This document shows, in pieces, positions 53,700 to 64,000 of a stretch of 64,000 bases of DNA (positions are counted from its first letter, which is position 1; the number at the start of each line of letters is the position of its first letter). Position numbers and translations under genes: made by a program. The DNA is taken from contig MJCC01000013.1 of NCBI GenBank assembly GCA_001766655.1, positions 343,939-407,938 of the forward strand. The letters are read 5' to 3'. Source of the stretch: Phytomonas francai (taxonomy: Eukaryota; Euglenozoa; Kinetoplastea; Trypanosomatida; Trypanosomatidae). The notes beneath the pieces were generated by a model. The model was not told the DNA's origin, ran no database searches, and saw only the letters and a program-made list of their open reading frames with translations.

Positions 53700-54845
53700 A
53701 TAGCGTGCCTAGTTAAAATGTATATATGAAGGGGGATGCGGCGCGAAGTCCCTGGTGCGTGTCTCTGCAGTGAAGCGGACCGTTTTATCACGCATGCTGA
53801 AATCCATTTCACACCGCACCGATCCCTTTGGCGGAGCAGAGCAAAGGGTAGGGTCAAAATCCATGCATCAAGAAGGGTGTGGGTGGGTGTGCCTAATTTG
53901 CACGGGCAGGGTGGAGATGGGCCCTGAGGATGGAAATAGATTAGGGAGGGAGGGACTTGGAGGCTCCTTTGACCCGTTTCCTTATTTCCCCCCTTGCACG
54001 ATTCGTTTATTATTTTTTACCAGTGCTCCGTTTTCATGATACTTCTACATGCTGTCAATGTAAAGGATGCTCGACGCCGGGCCGAAGGGCAGATGAAGTG
54101 TAGCTAGGGTAGCACATCTCTTTTACTCAAATAAGCTGATCTAATGATAATGCGAGTCTTTTCGTAGTTTCCACTTTTTAAATTTTGACTATGACTTATT
54201 ACTAGGGCATATCTAGCAGAAGTATGCTGATAAATGCCTTAGCTTCAATTTCCCTTAATTAATGGAGGTTCATTATAAATATTGTTGTCAGGAATAATTT
54301 GTTTTGATCTTACTATAGTACGCATTTTTATACACAATATTGACGTATTACGAACGGGAAGAGTTTACTTGCGATCGAGATCAAATAAATAGTAGGGTAA
54401 AGAATACTTATCAAAAGATAATGGCCATTTGTTACTTTCATCTATTTGTTTATAACTATTAAGCGATTACAGCATCTGGGGGGAAAATCTCAATACCTCA
54501 ACACAACAGTTTGAATTGGATTAGCTGTGGGATGCATGGCGGCGCTTTACCGGTTAGAGCGCCCGAGTGCTTTTCCCAGGCTGGTGTGCTGCGAATGCTT
54601 GTGTAGGTAATGCGAGGAGGGCGAATACACTTCTTTTGGCTCCTTTTCTTCTTTTTCGCCCCCAATGCTCTTTTCGAGACGAGGGGGCCGTTGTTTCTGA
54701 AGGCGTAGCTTACTTGTTTCACTCGCTAGTCGCTATTCCCTGAACTTGTTTCGCTTCCTTTTATAGAGAGGCGATCCTTAGACGAAGCGGTGGACAAACA
54801 ACCAATTTTGTGCAAGGCACAAATCTCTACAGGAAAGGAGCGAGC
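53700..54845. other. Spacer, partly less AT-rich
   Basis: No gene. A moderately GC-rich block at 54530-54720 contains a small inverted repeat (GGCGCT...AGCGCC, about 54541-54563) of unknown meaning. A T/C tract with AG at 54765-54766 precedes the next gene. Confidence 0.45.
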
Positions 54846-55370
54846 ATGCCTGTGTTCAGTATCATTCTGAAGGCAGAGGAGTGCCAGGGCGTGGCGGCCG
54901 TGCGCCCCTCGGAGGGCCTCTACTGGGCCCTGGAGTGTCGGTGCCTTTCATGCCACGAGGTGACGGGTAATGGTTTGTTCATCGATCCGAGCGAGGAATT
55001 CATAAGCAGTGGTGGTGGAGTGCGTCATTTTGTTTCACATTGCCCTTTTTGCAAGACGGATGTCAGTGCTAACGTGGTTAATAAATTATATTTAAATATT
55101 GAATACAGTAGCAGTAACTGTCGTGTGCCATCTCTTGATTCATATTGCCCTGACCGGCATCCTGATGGGGGTGCTGTTTTGCAGCTGGACATGCGCGGCG
55201 CGGAGCCTGTAGAGCTGCGGCTTGATGATCAATGGGAAGTGGAGGGGATGTGTGGTGTTGTGTTTAAGAACGTGGATCTTTCTGAGGATTGGTGCGACTA
55301 CGACGAGGTGGCTGCTTCACCTGTTAGTATCAGTGGTGTTTCAGTTTCTTTCCATCGCGGGAAAAAGTAG
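54846..55370 (+). CDS. CZIB: CXXC zinc-binding protein (CZIB / UPF0587, DUF866 family)
   Basis: 174 aa from the ATG at 54846; the open frame begins twelve codons upstream only at a GTG. Length and order match the ~160-aa eukaryotic CZIB family. The N-terminal strand is 'MPVFSIILKAEECQGVAAVRP', then C33-LS-C36 in 'CRCLSCHEV' and C66-PF-C69 in 'SHCPFCKTD' form the CXXC...CXXC zinc site. 'LQLDMRGAEPVELRLDDQW' corresponds to the family's 'ECRGLEPVDF', and 'VFKNVDLSEDWCDYDEVAASPVSI' to 'FSDINLQEKDWTDYDEKTQESVGI'. The family is conserved from yeast to human, but its molecular role is poorly known. A good pyrimidine tract and AG (54765-54766) lie about 80 nt upstream. Confidence 0.9.
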   Translation: MPVFSIILKAEECQGVAAVRPSEGLYWALECRCLSCHEVTGNGLFIDPSEEFISSGGGVRHFVSHCPFCKTDVSANVVNKLYLNIEYSSSNCRVPSLDSYCPDRHPDGGAVLQLDMRGAEPVELRLDDQWEVEGMCGVVFKNVDLSEDWCDYDEVAASPVSISGVSVSFHRGKK

Positions 55371-56574
55371 GATTTATGAGAATTGGAAAGAGAGGTGGGA
55401 GGCTATAGAAGCGGTGTGTGGTGAAATCCATGAGTTACACTGTATGCTGGACCAAAGTGTGGCAGATTCCTCGAGCATGCTGACAAGTGTTGAGTGGGAG
55501 GGTGTGCGTTTTCGCCGCACGCGCAAGCAAAATTGTAATGTATGCGCGTACAGGGAGCTCTGGCAACGCTAAAGTGTGGTAACGGCACCCACCGTTGACA
55601 GCAGCAAGATAATATGGTAATAGTCAAATGACACGGCGACAGCAAACTTGCATTTGTTGTTTATGTCTTCCTTTTATCCCAGTTTTATGATATCCTGCGT
55701 TGTATTTTATGTTCCCATTTGTTTCAGTTGCTTTCCTCAAATTCTATGCAGTGACGCTCACCCACCCACACTTACGCTTTACTTATTTGCACGATAACTT
55801 TAACGTTTCGGGATATTATTTATGGCTTTGGCGTTCTGGTGCTTTGTGTTAATGACAGGGGTCACTGTTTGTTTTCCTTTTGTATCACCTTGATTTATTT
55901 TCTATTATCGTTAGCTGGTTTCACCAGCGCTTGATTCTTTTTGAACAATTTTAGAGCACTAAGTTGAAGCATAGGAAGTAGTTTGTTTCTCATTGTTGAA
56001 TATTTATAGGAGTTGTAATATGTTTACATATGTGTACTTTTTCATGCACGTGCATACAGGTGCAGTTCAGCGCTATTATTTTAAGTACTTTTACTGTCAT
56101 TGTTACAATCTCTGTTCCTTGTGAGTGTTTATTGAAAGCCATTGCTTCTATTATCCCCCCTCTTGTCGCTGTTCCGTTGCTCGGTAAAAGGGAGTCGGGC
56201 GCGGGGGGAGGGGAAGTGCAACGGCTTTTCCACTTTTTAATTTTCTCTACATCTATTTCTAAAAGAGAGAACTTTGTTTAAATATCATTGATTATTTTTG
56301 TATAGTTTCCAATTTGCTAATAACGTACACTTTTTAGTGAACTAAAGGTGCTAATAAAAACATACGTAGTCACATTAGAGTGATAGAGAAGGTAGTCAAG
56401 GTGAGTTTGGAAAGGGTATAAAAAGGGTGGTAAGCTACTTTTTTAAGATTAAAAAGTGACAGGAAGGACGAAAATAGCGACAACAATAGTTATAGGCTGC
56501 TCTGAGAGAAAGACGTAGTGAAAGCCATAAATAAAAGTTTATATAGTGACCCCGCGCCATCTGTTTGAATTTAA
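55371..56574. other. Spacer, no gene
   Basis: The 55371-55572 stretch stays open in another frame but shows nothing recognisable. The rest is AT-rich 3' UTR/leader with a poly-G-rich patch near 56200-56216. Confidence 0.5.
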
Positions 56575-59500
56575 ATGTTTATCGAGACAGAGGAGAATGC
56601 GGAGCTTCTTGAGTTGCTCTCACAGGTCCGTGCTGCCGCATCTCTGAAGGACGAAGAGAAGTTGCCGTCTTCTGAAGCCTCCTCCCCAAAGGTTCTACAT
56701 CACTCTGCGCAGCTCCAGAATGGAAGGCTTGGCGAGACGCACGCTGTGTGTGGTACACACACTGCCATCCTTCATCGCGAAAGCCCGCTTAGTGCTGCAC
56801 CTGCTAAGGACAACTACACTCCATGTGAGGATCAGCTACCGTCTGTGCAGCCCCTGGACAAATTCTCTGGAAGCATTAGGGACGCCGAGAAGGAATTGTG
56901 GTCTTCACCGGACCTTAACTCGACTAGCGGGTACAATGGTAAGCAGGTGCACACGGTGTTTATGACTGACGTATGCGGCCTCTCACCGACTTCGACATTG
57001 CACACCCCAGCGGTGCGGTGCGGTGCGGGACCCGGCGTTAGCGTGTTCGCCACGAGAGGTCACCATGCACCCCCTGACTGGGCAGGGAGGCCCCTCTCTA
57101 GCGAGCACGGCGGCATTCTTCGGCGCGCCGATACTTTGAACAGCCAGCGCCGGGCGGACGAGCGCGCGTCCTCCCAGCGGCAGCTCAGCTTCCCGGAAGG
57201 CACCGCCGCCGCCGCGTCGGCTTTTGCCTACACGACTTCCTCGACCCGTGTGAGGGTGAGTCCGACCGATGCGACGCCCTGCGACGCCCTGCGGCCCCGA
57301 CGACAGTCCCCGCGGCCGGCGGAGATGCGCTACACGCTCTGCCAGGCTAAGGTGGTGGGCGCCCCTGACCTGCCATCGTGGGCGGTTGCGTCATTAGCGC
57401 CGCCACCCGGCGGGGTAGGGGGTGGGGTGGGGTGGGGCGCTATACCACCGACTGCGACATGTGAATCGGTCCAAGCGCAGCAGCTGATTGGTGTCTGTGC
57501 AACACCACCCACAACTAACACAGTCTTTGCTTCAACTCAGACTTACAGGGACCTCTTCCATGGATGGGACAGAGCCCAGACTGGCGCTGCAGGGACAACA
57601 CTACCTTTTTCATCGGATAGTGGTAGCCCACATTCAGCGACACCACACCATCAGACTGGTTTTCCATGTGCAACTTCTTCAGGGGTAAGACAAATGCAGG
57701 TATCAACGCAACATTCGCCACAGGAGGGAATGCGAACGTTGCACGGGAGTATTTCACATTCTCACGCTGCCGATATTGAAATTAGGACACACAATGAACA
57801 TGGTAACGATCAACACACTGATCCAACTGCCGTGGGCACCGCAAAGAGCAACAATATCCACTTTGTGATGCCCTTGAGCCGTTCTTTACCTACAACACCA
57901 GAGCACAGTGGGGGGTGGGGTGGCGACAGCTGCGCCACAAAAGATGTATGGCAAAAGGTTCCTCCTCAGACGATGAATGGTGAAGATTCTGGTACACCTC
58001 ATCATCATCTCTTCCGGCCTCACACAAATGAACTGAATATTTTTATGTTGCCGTCTCCACCGCGACCCTTGGCGGCTTTACCATTTACATCTTCTGCAGC
58101 AGAGACTGCTCAGCAGATGCAGCATATTCCTTTTGCACCTGATTCACCTGGACACAGTCCCATCGACCCCACCCATATCCATCACTATCTCAGCTCGCTC
58201 CACGCTGCCACTACAAAGGGAGGAACTGAGGCTTTTTTCCGTCCTTCTCAACCGAATCAGGAAGGAACTTACCCACACCCAAAGACAGGTTGCACTAACC
58301 CAGCAATGATGCAAGAACCACCGGTTATCACCATGCACGCAGTGCGCCCAAAGACCTCGACTTCTTCAGACTTACTTTCCCATGCATCGCGGTCTATATC
58401 GAAACCATTGAATATCCATACCACCTCTTCCGTTGTCACCGGTTCCACAACAGCTCTGAACAGCACAAGCGTGTTCCTGCCCTCGATCGCTCATTTGAAG
58501 GACGGGCATACTCCTTGTGGCGGCAAGTCCAGTGGAATGGACTGGCAGCGTGGCGTTACTGACCTAGCTGGCTCATCCCAGGCCATTAAATCAGAGGACA
58601 ATCGCATCGATACCCCTGGTAGTGGTGGGCCACCGCCATCAGAGAGGTATGCACATTATTTGCAGCGTGGTGTTTTGACAAGCCCGTTTATGTCTACTCA
58701 ACAACCTAATGCGCATTTGCAAAGACGCCCGAACAGTACAACCGCCATTACGCTGAACGTCAAACCCACCACAAAGACCACCAAAAGTTCACATCCTCGA
58801 AATCCATCCACCAAAGGTGCTTGCAGCAGCACGAACGTGCCCCCGCATGCCGGATCAGCTACGTCTGCTGGCGCTGGGCGTGGGAGAGGCGGGCCCCGTC
58901 AGTCAACCAATCACCACCCCCATGGTGCTGCAGCTGGATCACCCAACGCACCTGGGTGTGTCTCGCCGTCCATCGCAGCAACCCTACTGCTGTTTCTGAA
59001 CACACCTGAGTCTAGAGACAGCAGCCGTGAAAATGCCCCGGCTGAGGATGATGCCGCCGGTGGGGTCCTTGGGATGCAAATCCTAGCACTCTCGCGTGAC
59101 CAACAGGGTTGCCGCTCTCTTCAAGCCGTGTTGGATTGTGGGGCGGCGAATCGCTACGGTAATGGAATGATGTCCTCTGCACGTGTGCAAGGTTCACAGG
59201 ACTACGGCGGCTTGAATTCTTCCCCAAAGGACGGTGACGAACGGTCGGGAGGCGATGCAGAAGTGGGTGCGGTGAACACCGTGGTGAGTGGAGATGCGTC
59301 GTCGCTGCCACCGCTCTCTCTTCCTTTACGTCGAATCGTTGCAGCCTTAGAGCCGCACCTTCCTCATGTCATGTCAGATGCCTACGGGAACTTTTTGGTT
59401 CAGAAGTTATTTGAAGTATTGGGTGACGACGAGCGTTTGCCACTTCTACGCAAAGGCTCTATTCTTCACAAAGGACTGAGTGATGTGGCCTGTTCTCCAC

Positions 59501-60813
59501 ACGGCACCTTTGCTGTGCAGCGTCTTGTTGAGACATTACGGAATGAGGCCGAGGAACAGGCTGTCTTCAGCAGCTTCGGCGATCATTTGGTTCAATTGCT
59601 GCTCGATGCTAATGGTGGACACGTCTTGCTGAAGGTTATGAGCTATATCAAGGGTCTATGCGGGTCTCGGGGTGCTGGTGTTGGCTCGGCGGCTGTCACT
59701 CCGACTTCTGTCCACCCCCCTGCGACTCCAGGGGGGGGGGTTGTGGAGTCCAATTCCAAATATCGTGGCAGCACGGCTACTACTGCAGGGGAAAACAGTT
59801 GCTCCAGAACTACATTGCGAGGTGGGGAGCTTACTATAGATGTGGTGCGGGAAAAGATACGTTTCCTGTACGATGGTCTTCTGAAAAATCTTTTGGTAGT
59901 ATGCCGACATCGGCAGGGATGCTGCATCACCCAGAAGTGTTTGGATTTCTTTGCGCAGATATTTCCTGTTTCATCTGATGCCCACGACGTGCAATTTGCG
60001 ACTCCCCAGTCATCTGAGAACGAGGATTTCTTCGTTGGGTTGGTGAAAAAGCTATTGGAGCACCTTACCGCATTGGTGATGGACCCCTACGGGAACTACG
60101 TTATCACGCACGCAGTGGAAGTATGCTACGCCCGTGGGAGCATCCAACTCGTAGATGTTGTGGCGCAGCGGATGCAAGAGCGTACGGCACTGTTTTGTAA
60201 GGACAAATATGCTTCAAATGTGATGGAACACGTTTTGCGGTATAGCAGCGAGAAGCGAATCCGTGCTTTTTGTCGCAATCTCTTGACACCCTCCATACCA
60301 GCTTTGCCCACTTCACAGGGGAGGGGCCTTGGACGAGGAAATAATGATAAAAATACCCTGAAGGGAAAGGATGCACATGTTTGCGAGGGTGGGGGGGGCA
60401 CAGCCGTGGGAGATACAACGGTGCCACCGGACTGCCACCACTGGCCGCTTGTTGACATAGCCTTGGATCCGTTTGGCAATTATGTAGTTCAGACATTGTT
60501 GACAGTAGCACCGGTGGACGAGCTTCTCCGCACGGAGGAAAACACCCAGAACAGTTTGAGCAAGTCTCTTGAACTGAGCAACGGGAAGCTGCAGGTTCAT
60601 GATGAGAATCCCCGTCCATCGGGTAGACAGGGAAATCATCCTCCTACATCGGTGAACAAGACACGCGACAACACTTACGGTCTACTACCCATGTTGCAGC
60701 GGTACCTGCCCATGTTGCAGGAAAAAAGCTTCACCAGAAAGATTGAGACAAAAATGGAGCTTGCGCTTCTTCGCGTCGAGGAAGAAAAGATGCGACGACA
60801 GCACGATAAATGA
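56575..60813 (+). CDS. PUF: Pumilio-family (PUF) RNA-binding protein with eight repeats
   Basis: 1412 aa from ATG. The first ~830 residues are low-complexity (Ser, Thr, His, Pro, Gly). The C-terminal part is a PUF domain with eight recognisable repeat cores: QGCRSLQ (about 844), YGNFLVQ (936), HGTFAVQ (974), NGGHVLLK (1012), QGCCITQ (1113), YGNYVIT (1170), YASNVME (1210) and FGNYVVQ (1298). Non-conserved insertions separate repeats 1-2, 4-5 and 7-8. PUF proteins bind 3' UTRs of mRNAs and control stability or translation, the main level of gene control in kinetoplastids. The recognition residues of repeats 8, 7 and 5 match the canonical U, G and A code, so a UGUA-containing target is expected. 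Repeat 4 is degenerate. The C-terminus is charged and helical. Which numbered trypanosome PUF it equals cannot be said. Confidence 0.88.
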   Translation: MFIETEENAELLELLSQVRAAASLKDEEKLPSSEASSPKVLHHSAQLQNGRLGETHAVCGTHTAILHRESPLSAAPAKDNYTPCEDQLPSVQPLDKFSGSIRDAEKELWSSPDLNSTSGYNGKQVHTVFMTDVCGLSPTSTLHTPAVRCGAGPGVSVFATRGHHAPPDWAGRPLSSEHGGILRRADTLNSQRRADERASSQRQLSFPEGTAAAASAFAYTTSSTRVRVSPTDATPCDALRPRRQSPRPAEMRYTLCQAKVVGAPDLPSWAVASLAPPPGGVGGGVGWGAIPPTATCESVQAQQLIGVCATPPTTNTVFASTQTYRDLFHGWDRAQTGAAGTTLPFSSDSGSPHSATPHHQTGFPCATSSGVRQMQVSTQHSPQEGMRTLHGSISHSHAADIEIRTHNEHGNDQHTDPTAVGTAKSNNIHFVMPLSRSLPTTPEHSGGWGGDSCATKDVWQKVPPQTMNGEDSGTPHHHLFRPHTNELNIFMLPSPPRPLAALPFTSSAAETAQQMQHIPFAPDSPGHSPIDPTHIHHYLSSLHAATTKGGTEAFFRPSQPNQEGTYPHPKTGCTNPAMMQEPPVITMHAVRPKTSTSSDLLSHASRSISKPLNIHTTSSVVTGSTTALNSTSVFLPSIAHLKDGHTPCGGKSSGMDWQRGVTDLAGSSQAIKSEDNRIDTPGSGGPPPSERYAHYLQRGVLTSPFMSTQQPNAHLQRRPNSTTAITLNVKPTTKTTKSSHPRNPSTKGACSSTNVPPHAGSATSAGAGRGRGGPRQSTNHHPHGAAAGSPNAPGCVSPSIAATLLLFLNTPESRDSSRENAPAEDDAAGGVLGMQILALSRDQQGCRSLQAVLDCGAANRYGNGMMSSARVQGSQDYGGLNSSPKDGDERSGGDAEVGAVNTVVSGDASSLPPLSLPLRRIVAALEPHLPHVMSDAYGNFLVQKLFEVLGDDERLPLLRKGSILHKGLSDVACSPHGTFAVQRLVETLRNEAEEQAVFSSFGDHLVQLLLDANGGHVLLKVMSYIKGLCGSRGAGVGSAAVTPTSVHPPATPGGGVVESNSKYRGSTATTAGENSCSRTTLRGGELTIDVVREKIRFLYDGLLKNLLVVCRHRQGCCITQKCLDFFAQIFPVSSDAHDVQFATPQSSENEDFFVGLVKKLLEHLTALVMDPYGNYVITHAVEVCYARGSIQLVDVVAQRMQERTALFCKDKYASNVMEHVLRYSSEKRIRAFCRNLLTPSIPALPTSQGRGLGRGNNDKNTLKGKDAHVCEGGGGTAVGDTTVPPDCHHWPLVDIALDPFGNYVVQTLLTVAPVDELLRTEENTQNSLSKSLELSNGKLQVHDENPRPSGRQGNHPPTSVNKTRDNTYGLLPMLQRYLPMLQEKSFTRKIETKMELALLRVEEEKMRRQHDK

Positions 60814-62061
60814 TTTATTTTGTTTGATACTGTTCGATAATAATTGTTACTTTTTTTTTCATTAGTATAAGCACGAATAGTTTCTGGGATATATCCAGAA
60901 AGAGTAAAGGAAGTATTCTTTCTATATATAAAATTGTAAACTAAACCCTGCGAAAATGGCAGAAATATATTTCATTTTCCACCTACAACACTAAACTGAC
61001 ATGGATGTACTTTTCCAACTGTAGCATGCATGCATATATGTTATAATGTTCATTACTTTTACGAAACGTTTTGTATCTTTTTTCTTTGTAGGCTTTGAGC
61101 TTGTTTCAAACATTAATATTCGCAGAATTTCATAGCAAAATGCTCTCTGACCATTAATAACAACTATTTTTGAAGGGGGGGGGGAGGGGGATCCCAACCG
61201 TGACCTGCCCCTGAACAGAGTGGGGCGAAGCAGTTTTTTGTCATGGAGCATGCGCGTGGTACTCGGTGCTGCTGGGCTCTTTGATCGGGTGATTTGCGTC
61301 AGGAGGAGGGCTAGTCAAATGAAATGTGATTTCCCCAACTGTGTTCCCCATTATCCCGAAGTTGCTCGCACCGGGAAAACAATCCTCAGCTGTTCGGAGT
61401 TGTTGTCTGGAAGCCCGTGGGTCCGCGTATCATCGCTTCGGTGCACCTCGAAATACTGGGGCGGGCCATGAACGTCCGTTTTTTTTTTTTTCAGGGGCAC
61501 GCCACCCCTGCCGGCTCTTTCCCACGACACCTGCATTTTTGAGAAGGGGGCCTGCAAACTGACGCGCGATGGAGCTCACCAAAAATGTGCGGCGAATATA
61601 GGTTCTGACGGTGGCTGCGGTATTCCTTTCTAAGGGTGGCACAATCGAGCGAAGCCGTGCGCCAGCGGGGGTTTCTTTCGAAATTGTAAGCGCTACCGCC
61701 AAATTCAGCGTGCCAGCGGTTCCTGTATGTGTTAGTACCCCATGCCAAGCAAAAGGCGCTGAGCTTGTATAAATGTCCTGCCGCCCGCTCCCCTTTGTCG
61801 TTACATATCGAACTTTCTTTGCGTATTTTTAGACCCATTCATTTCCTTTACCGTTAATTAATAAAATAATCACCTGACATTGATATTTTTGGGTTAATTT
61901 TATTCATACTTTTTATTGGCGTGCGGCCCCTGGATTGGTATTTTTTTAAAACCCCCCTTCCCCAACGCTCCTAATATTAGGCTCGGGCATCGGGGTCGTG
62001 GTGCCAACCAACTCATATATTTCCCGGTGGTTCAATAACCGCGACGCTGTGTGTGAGCATC
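60814..62061. other. Gene-free; GC-rich relic-like block at 61190-61830
   Basis: AT-rich to 61170, then a poly-G run (61177-61185) and a less AT-rich block. It has several medium-length open stretches on both strands (for example 61220-61471 on +, 61430-61702 on -, the latter without an ATG). None is recognised; it probably represents decayed coding DNA. Confidence 0.4.
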
Positions 62062-63093
62062 CTAGTTGGTTTCCCTCGCAATTCCAATTTTAAGGATGAT
62101 GATGCCTTTCATGGAATACGCTGCTGTATTTGAAGAGTGCGGCTTAAACACCACTTGCTCAGCTGCCATTTTCATAAACGAATTCCCTAGTAGAAGACGC
62201 ATGAGTGGTTTCGGGACCCCTGCAGTGGCCCCCGGTGTCTTGTCATTATTGCGCGGGGCTCTGTCTGGATTGGATCTGTTGATTTTGAACGTGACAACGT
62301 CCCAACTGAAGACCGCGAGCCGAACCCCCTTGGCGATGAAGTTTCTATTCATTAAGGCTATCGTGTTCCCATGCCTATCGAGCACTGCCCATGCCAGCTT
62401 TAAGTCCGTTTGATCGCTCTGTGCAGTGATCTTCGACGACTCTAGAACCACCACATTAGGCGAGTCGCTCTGGGTCCGCACCCTTTAGGAGTTCTTGGTG
62501 GTGTAGGAAGCATTGGTTTGTAATTTGTTCTCTGCGTGTACTCACTCATTCGGTCTATTAAGCAGAGTGACACCAAACGAATTTAGTGTTGAGTTTTTTA
62601 ACTTCGTCTTTGCAGTTGAGAGCACGAACATATTTGCTCCAAACACCCTGTTGAGCTGGGTTGGTGCAAAAAAGGAGGAAAATGAAATGACACGATCCAA
62701 TCCTTATGGAACAGGTTGTGAACAACCACATTACTTTAATAGCAAAATCTCCTATTTTGGGATACAGTATTTCATCGGCAAACGCAAATATAATTGCAAA
62801 AAAAAAGGCATTCCTTCCTCAAAAGTAGTCCTATCCATGTCTGCGACTTCTAGTACAGAAAGCGTCAATTAGATCCAGCACTTAGTGAAGAATGTTTTTC
62901 CACTAACGTTGGGGGCCTTGCGTGAGCGAGCACATTTTTCCAACAGTTCGAGGAATGCGTCTAATTTAATATTGCATAATAAAATTATAAATGTCGTTAC
63001 ACACAAAAGCACAATCGAGGCGAAAACAGACAGCACAAACACCATTGTTTCAGCTCGGTGTGTTGCTTTACTTCTTTCGTGAAGAGAATTCAT
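62062..63093 (-). pseudogene. Possible decayed membrane-protein gene, antisense
   Basis: On the minus strand an ATG at 63093 opens a 74-codon frame with a strong hydrophobic stretch ('MVFVLSVFASIVLLCVTTFI'). It ends in TAA at 62869-62871. The same frame then stays open for more than 110 codons, again with hydrophobic segments. A shift of one base leads into a further 139-codon open stretch (62062-62481, 'LKLAWAVLDRHGNTIALMN') that has no ATG of its own. One stop and one frameshift would therefore connect a protein of about 330 residues. I do not recognise the family. Chance open frames and a + strand interpretation remain possible. Confidence 0.3.
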
Positions 63094-64000
63094 CTGTTAC
63101 CATAAATAAACTCTTTTCATTTTGCTGAGGCGTTTCCTGAGCCACTGATATTAATATATTTATCATAGTGTATATTTAATCATCGTTCAAATACTTCACA
63201 AAACCGTGTCGATTTTGAACATGATTATAATTAAATGGCGACTTGCATCAACCTTGCTTCTCGATAACCAGTTCGGATTCGTTCAGAAGCTCCTCGCGAT
63301 GTTTCCAATCTTTATGCGATCCTTTGGGAAAGATCCAGCGGGTTTCATTACCATATTCATACATTAGCGTATTTCTTAATCATAACTGAGCAATTTAGGC
63401 TTTTGGAGTCGAACTTCTCACATGACCGCCGTTGGTACTGACAGCTAGTATGATTCGAGGTTAGTAGAATACCGTTTTTTTATTCTACCCCTGGACTCAA
63501 ACCTAGGATTTGGCGGTTTACACAGCTGGATGTAGAGAAATTCTTCTTTCAGACAGAAGAATGCTGACGTTCCTGACATGCAGAAATTGCCGCCATGCTG
63601 GGGCCGATTATCTTTTGCTTAGTTAGTAAAACACTGCAAAGATCACTAGCGCCATTTCGATGGCTATGCTTCTTGGTTATCATGTATGAAGCTGTTTTTG
63701 GAATTTTAATGTTTTTTTGAGCTTTTCCCCCTTTTTTGTCAAAAGTAAATGCTTTAAGCGCCCACACTTATGGAGAGAGAGTTTAGTATTATTCCGAGAC
63801 ATCTGCCATCGTGCACACTCCCCTTGGCGAGTCCCTAGGAAAGTATCCCTGCACATATAGAAAAATAGTAAAAAATGAAATGAACATCAGAGAAAAAGAA
63901 TTAGTAGAAATAGAAATAGTTATTCAGCTCTTGTACCTGGATGGGCTTTTTTAATTGCCTGCTTGGCACCTCCGTAGTAACATCATTAGAAGGGAGGGAG
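63094..64000. other. Right end, no supported gene
   Basis: A minus-strand stretch around 63240-63370 is open for about 40 codons and could belong to another relic, but it has no diagnostic motif. Nothing else is recognised. Confidence 0.4.

Noticed and set aside
54530..54720. Structured RNA gene upstream of CZIB
   Set aside because: Only one short inverted repeat is visible and no known RNA family features are present; it is probably leader or spacer.
55222..55572. 116-codon frame overlapping the CZIB gene
   Set aside because: Overlaps the end of a confidently identified gene in another frame; no recognisable domain.
63380..63520. tRNA-like strings (TTCGACTCC and GGTTTGAGTCC on the minus strand, a TTGCTCAGTT-like A box nearby)
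   Set aside because: The A-box-like string lies on the wrong side, the T-stems do not pair, and no acceptor stem can be formed.

Overview
The window looks like the nuclear genome of a trypanosomatid (kinetoplastid). All well-supported genes are intronless and lie on the + strand. They are separated by long AT-rich spacers, and many are preceded by a pyrimidine tract followed by the first AG, the usual context of a spliced-leader acceptor. Several products fit this group, notably a DSS1-like mitochondrial RNase II family exoribonuclease and a CEP164 orthologue. The genus cannot be fixed from the sequence. I read the intact part as one segment of a unidirectional polycistronic unit; no strand switch among intact genes is visible.

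Layout. 0.35-8.5 kb is gene-dense: a mitochondrial enoyl-ACP/CoA reductase (MECR type), a probable mitochondrial protein of unknown function, DSS1, a small basic protein and a PhyH-fold protein that lacks the usual metal motif. 8.5-21.2 kb has no intact gene. It holds an antisense, decayed dynein heavy-chain fragment (AAA1 to AAA3) bracketed by two inverted, diverged copies of a ~1.2-kb repeat. 21.2-27.6 kb carries CEP164 and a low-complexity hypothetical protein. 29.5-32.1 kb holds a frame-broken ARM/HEAT-like relic on the + strand. 32.4-46.9 kb carries four hypothetical proteins. Two of these, adjacent to each other, share a C-terminal tail, and one is interrupted by an N in a poly-G run and is very GC-rich. 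48.3-60.8 kb carries UTP23, a bromodomain protein with a large internal insertion, an iron-dependent alcohol dehydrogenase of bacterial (YiaY-like) type, a CZIB/UPF0587 zinc protein and an eight-repeat Pumilio protein. 60.8-64 kb again shows only relics.

The intact genes do not form one pathway, as expected for a kinetoplastid transcription unit. Broad themes are mitochondrial metabolism and RNA turnover (MECR, DSS1), basal body/transition fibres (CEP164), ribosome biogenesis (UTP23), chromatin (bromodomain), fermentation (Fe-ADH) and post-transcriptional control (PUF). The most unusual features are the repeat-bracketed dynein relic, the shared-tail gene pair, the split bromodomain and the PhyH protein without its HxD motif. 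Starts were placed at ATG codons; apparent TTG/GTG starts were moved to the first in-frame ATG.
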